Assembly (NCBI GenBank): GCA_019322455.1
Contig: JAHWIT010000020.1
Location: forward strand, 1 to 8,507
Origin: Candidatus Woesearchaeota archaeon
GTDB taxonomy: Archaea; Nanobdellota; Nanobdellia; Woesearchaeales; WJKL01
Direction: 5' to 3'
Length of the DNA: 8,507 bases
Part shown: one piece after another, positions 6,139 through 8,507 of the stretch
How positions within the stretch are numbered: the stretch's first letter is position 1
Layout: each line of letters starts with the position of its first letter
Made by a program: the position numbers and the translations under genes
The notes under the pieces: model-generated
The model's input: the letters and a program-made list of their open reading frames with translations, nothing else
The model's database searches: none
What the model was told of the DNA's origin: nothing

Positions 6139-7410
6139 ATGAAAGGAAGCAAAATTAAATTTTTAAGTGTAATTGCACTATTGTTAATAGGCTTACTAGC
6201 TGTTTCTGGAATAGTAAAAGCGGACAGCGTACCTGTTGAAATAAGACAAGTAAAAGTAAATGGAGATACTTATGATGCAAATGATTTAAGAGGAGATTTG
6301 ATAAGAGATGACGAGGTAGAGGTTAAAGTTAAGATATATGCTTTGGAAGATGATGAGCATATTGTTGTTAAAGCAGAGATTGACGGATTAGATCATGATG
6401 AAGAATTAGCAGAAGCTGAAACAGATTCATTCACTGTTAAAGAAGGCAGAACTTATTACAAAACATTAAATCTAAAATTGCCTGAAAGAATGGATGCTGA
6501 AGAATATAAATTAAGAATTGAAGTTTCTAATAGAAATGATGATGATGAAGTTGAATTTAATATTATGCTTGATGTTTCAACTCCAAGAGATTCAATGAGA
6601 ATAAAAGATGTTATCTTTAATCCTGACGGAGTTGTTAAAGCTGGCAGAGCATTAATTACAAATGTAAGAATTAAAAACAATGGAGAAAGAGATCAAGAAG
6701 GAGTAAGAGTAAGAGTTTCTGTTCCTGCTCTTGGTGTAAGTGATTCTGCTTGGCTTGATGAAGTAGAAGAAGAAGATTCTGTAACAAGTGAAGACTTGTT
6801 TATGAGAATACCTCAATGTGCTGAGCCAGGAGATTATGAAGTTGAAGTTAGTGTTGAATATGACGAAGGAGATGAAGAAGTAAGCACAACAGAAACAATA
6901 ACTGTTGTTGAGAATGAAGTTTGTGGTGTTCCTGATGAAGATAAAGGACAAACAATTATAACAGTAGGTAGTGATGTTCAAGATGTTGTTGCTGGTGAAA
7001 GTGGAGTTGTTTATCCAATAAGTTTAAGCAACACAGGAAGTTCAGCAATAACTTACCAAGTGTCAGTTGAAGCTGGTGACTGGGCTGATGTTAAAGTGAG
7101 TCCAAATGTTGTTGTTTTAGACGCTGATGAAACAAAGATGGTTTATGTCTATGTAGCAGCTAAGAAAGATGCAACAGTTGGTGAACAAGCATTTGGAGTA
7201 GAGGTTAAAAGTGGAGACAAGGTATTGAAAGAGTTTGTATTAAAAGCAAATGTTGCTGAACCAGCAAAACAAGGACTTAATCTAAAGAAAGGCTTAGAAG
7301 TTGGATTAGTTGTTTTAGTTGTACTATTAGTTGTAGTTGGACTAGTAGTTGGCTTTAAAAGACTTAAAGAAGACGAAGAAGAGCCTGGACAAGAGCAAAC
7401 TTATTACTAA
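6139..7410 (+). CDS. Putative S-layer protein (DPANN type), signal peptide plus C-terminal anchor
   Basis: 423 residues, very acidic. A signal peptide (1-28) ends VKA|DSVPVE. Three beta domains follow: 30-146 (VPVEIRQVKVNG... LKLPERMDAEEYKLRIEVSN), 152-258 (CARDB-like, MRIKDVIFNPDGVVKAGRAL ... SEDLFMRIPQCAEPGDYEVEV), and 272-373 (NEW3/APHP-like, with LSNTG and a VxPxxVxLxxxxxxxVxVxV pattern). A linker leads to one membrane helix (386-406) and a charged tail ending in TYY. Cys227 and Cys262 may pair. I recall this architecture from proteins annotated 'putative S-layer protein' in Woesearchaeota and Pacearchaeota; that is memory, not a search. It should sit on the outer face, held by the C-terminal helix. 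It has its own promoter, the strongest ribosome binding site in the window and a poly-T terminator, consistent with an abundant envelope protein. A minor surface protein of the same fold is the alternative. Confidence 0.85.
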   Translation: MKGSKIKFLSVIALLLIGLLAVSGIVKADSVPVEIRQVKVNGDTYDANDLRGDLIRDDEVEVKVKIYALEDDEHIVVKAEIDGLDHDEELAEAETDSFTVKEGRTYYKTLNLKLPERMDAEEYKLRIEVSNRNDDDEVEFNIMLDVSTPRDSMRIKDVIFNPDGVVKAGRALITNVRIKNNGERDQEGVRVRVSVPALGVSDSAWLDEVEEEDSVTSEDLFMRIPQCAEPGDYEVEVSVEYDEGDEEVSTTETITVVENEVCGVPDEDKGQTIITVGSDVQDVVAGESGVVYPISLSNTGSSAITYQVSVEAGDWADVKVSPNVVVLDADETKMVYVYVAAKKDATVGEQAFGVEVKSGDKVLKEFVLKANVAEPAKQGLNLKKGLEVGLVVLVVLLVVVGLVVGFKRLKEDEEEPGQEQTYY

Positions 7411-7424
7411 ATTTTTTCTTTTTT
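7411..7424 (+). terminator. Poly-T archaeal terminator
   Basis: ATTTTTTCTTTTTT begins directly after the stop of the S-layer-like gene. T-rich tracts on the non-template strand terminate archaeal RNA polymerase without a hairpin, and none is visible here. Confidence 0.7.
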
Positions 7425-7444
7425 ACCTTATAATTCTTATTTTT

Positions 7445-7461
7445 ACAAAATCTTTTTAATT
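7445..7461 (+). promoter_or_regulatory. Archaeal BRE/TATA promoter placed for a near-leaderless mRNA
   Basis: ACAAAATCTTTTTAATT matches the other two promoters. Its TATA part begins 31 bases before ATG 7483, so transcription should start at or a few bases before the start codon. No Shine-Dalgarno sequence precedes this ATG (TTATTTCAGTCA), in agreement. Confidence 0.65.
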
Positions 7462-7482
7462 GAATTCTAATTATTTCAGTCA

Positions 7483-8507
7483 ATGATAGTTATTATTGGG
7501 GCTGGGCCTATAGGATGCTTTGTAGCTAGTTTATTAGCAAAAGAAGGCAAGAAAGTATGTGTTTATGAAGAACATGACATTATAGGCGAGCCAGTGCAGT
7601 GTACTGGCATTGTAACAGGCAAGATAAAAGAGATTATTAAGATAAAAAAGGAGTTTATAGTTAATAAACTAAGTAAGGTTAAGGTTCATTCTTTGAATAA
7701 TTCTGTTGAATTAGAGCTGTCAGAAGAGCTTGTTTTGGACAGAATGAAGTTTGACCAGTATCTTGCTAAAAAAGCAGTTTATAGCGGTGCTAGAATTGTT
7801 TTAAACCACAAATTTACAGGTATTGAAGAAGGAAAGGCTGTTTTTCTTGATAAAAGGAATAATAAAACTGTTAAAGTAAAGGCAGAAAAAATAATTGGAG
7901 CAGATGGTCCTTTATCTAGTGTAGCTAAATCAGTAAATATGTTTGAGAACAGAGAGTTTTATACTGGAATACAAGCAAGAGTTAGTGGTAAATTTGATTC
8001 TAATTGTTATGAAACTTATTTTGGAAGTACCTGCCCTGATTTTTTTGGGTGGGTTGTAGCTGAATCCAATGATACAGCTCGGGTGGGGGTGGCTTGTAAA
8101 AGCTATCCAAGGCAGTATTTCAAGGAGTTCTTAAGATTAAGGGGATTAAAAGAAGAAGATATTATTGAGAAACAAGGCGGATTAATTCCAGTATATAATA
8201 AGAATATAGAAGTGCAGAAAGATAATATATTTTTAGTAGGGGATGCTGCTGGGCATGTTAAGGCAACAACCGGGGGTGGATTAGTTCCTGGGTTAAAGGC
8301 AGCAAAGATATTAGCTGATTGTATTGTTAATAATAAAGATTATAAGAAAGAGTTGAAACAATTAGAAAGAGAATTGTGGATTCATTTGAAGATAAGGCAA
8401 GTTCTTAATAATTTCTCTGACAAAGATTATGATAAATTAATTGATTTAGTAAGTAAAGATAAGATTAAAGAGATATTCAAAAAACACAGTAGGGATAGTC
8501 CATTTAA
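7483..8507 (+). CDS. Geranylgeranyl reductase family FAD protein (3' end outside window)
   Basis: 341 codons from ATG 7483 without a stop; the C-terminus lies beyond the window (family members are often about 390-450 residues). Visible motifs follow the geranylgeranyl reductase order. GAGPIG (6-11) is the dinucleotide-binding loop, with acidic E29/E30 at the end of strand 2 for the FAD ribose. PVQCTG (37-42) is the Cys-containing flavin-site motif. GADG (139-142) follows, then FFGWVV (187-192), matching the substrate-pocket YxWxFP region, and GDAAGHVKATTGGG (253-266) as the second FAD motif. The family hydrogenates the double bonds of geranylgeranyl chains in archaeal membrane lipids, usually on digeranylgeranylglycerophospholipid at the membrane. 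Some members reduce other polyprenyls, so the exact substrate is open. The gene has its own promoter and is probably unrelated in control to the surface genes upstream. Confidence 0.9.
   Translation, partial: MIVIIGAGPIGCFVASLLAKEGKKVCVYEEHDIIGEPVQCTGIVTGKIKEIIKIKKEFIVNKLSKVKVHSLNNSVELELSEELVLDRMKFDQYLAKKAVYSGARIVLNHKFTGIEEGKAVFLDKRNNKTVKVKAEKIIGADGPLSSVAKSVNMFENREFYTGIQARVSGKFDSNCYETYFGSTCPDFFGWVVAESNDTARVGVACKSYPRQYFKEFLRLRGLKEEDIIEKQGGLIPVYNKNIEVQKDNIFLVGDAAGHVKATTGGGLVPGLKAAKILADCIVNNKDYKKELKQLERELWIHLKIRQVLNNFSDKDYDKLIDLVSKDKIKEIFKKHSRDSPF

Noticed and set aside
6652..6981. 109-codon open frame on the - strand
   Set aside because: It lies wholly inside the well-supported S-layer-like gene. 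Its Tyr/Phe/Ser/Asn-rich product looks like reverse complement of Asp/Glu/Val codons and it has no promoter or ribosome binding site. The other minus-strand frames in the window are similar shadows.

Overview
The window is AT-rich, and every supported gene is on the + strand. It looks like part of a DPANN-type archaeal genome, most like Woesearchaeota or Pacearchaeota. This placement is inferred from four things: archaeal BRE/TATA promoters, poly-T termination, a geranylgeranyl-reductase-family flavoprotein of archaeal lipid metabolism, and a small acidic exported protein resembling those annotated as 'putative S-layer protein' in these lineages. No database search was possible, so the lineage is a judgement.

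Layout: (1) bases 1-293 hold the last 96 codons of an unrecognised gene. It overlaps (ATGA) the next gene, an 838-residue coiled-coil protein with one mid-chain hydrophobic segment and a gap-free 87-residue tandem repeat (299-2815). (2) A 180-base gap carries three successive small hairpins, the last touching a BRE/TATA promoter. (3) This promoter serves a lipoprotein-like gene (2996-3886). One base later comes an exported 706-residue protein made of Ig-like and cadherin-like beta domains (3888-6008). (4) A second promoter with a strong ribosome binding site drives the S-layer-like protein (6139-7410), which ends at a poly-T terminator. (5) A third promoter lies so close to its start codon that the transcript should be nearly leaderless. 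It drives the flavoprotein (7483 to past the window end).

Together, genes 1-5 read as a cell-envelope locus. The coiled-coil protein may be a rod anchored in the membrane. The lipoprotein-like and Ig-like proteins appear exported and are probably co-transcribed. The Ig-like protein ends in a domain resembling the middle domain of the neighbouring S-layer-like protein. The three promoters share an extended motif of the form (C/A)CAAAANCTTTWTAA, which supports calling them as promoters. The most promising undescribed material is the coiled-coil, lipoprotein and Ig-like gene set, whose products I do not recognise as a known system.
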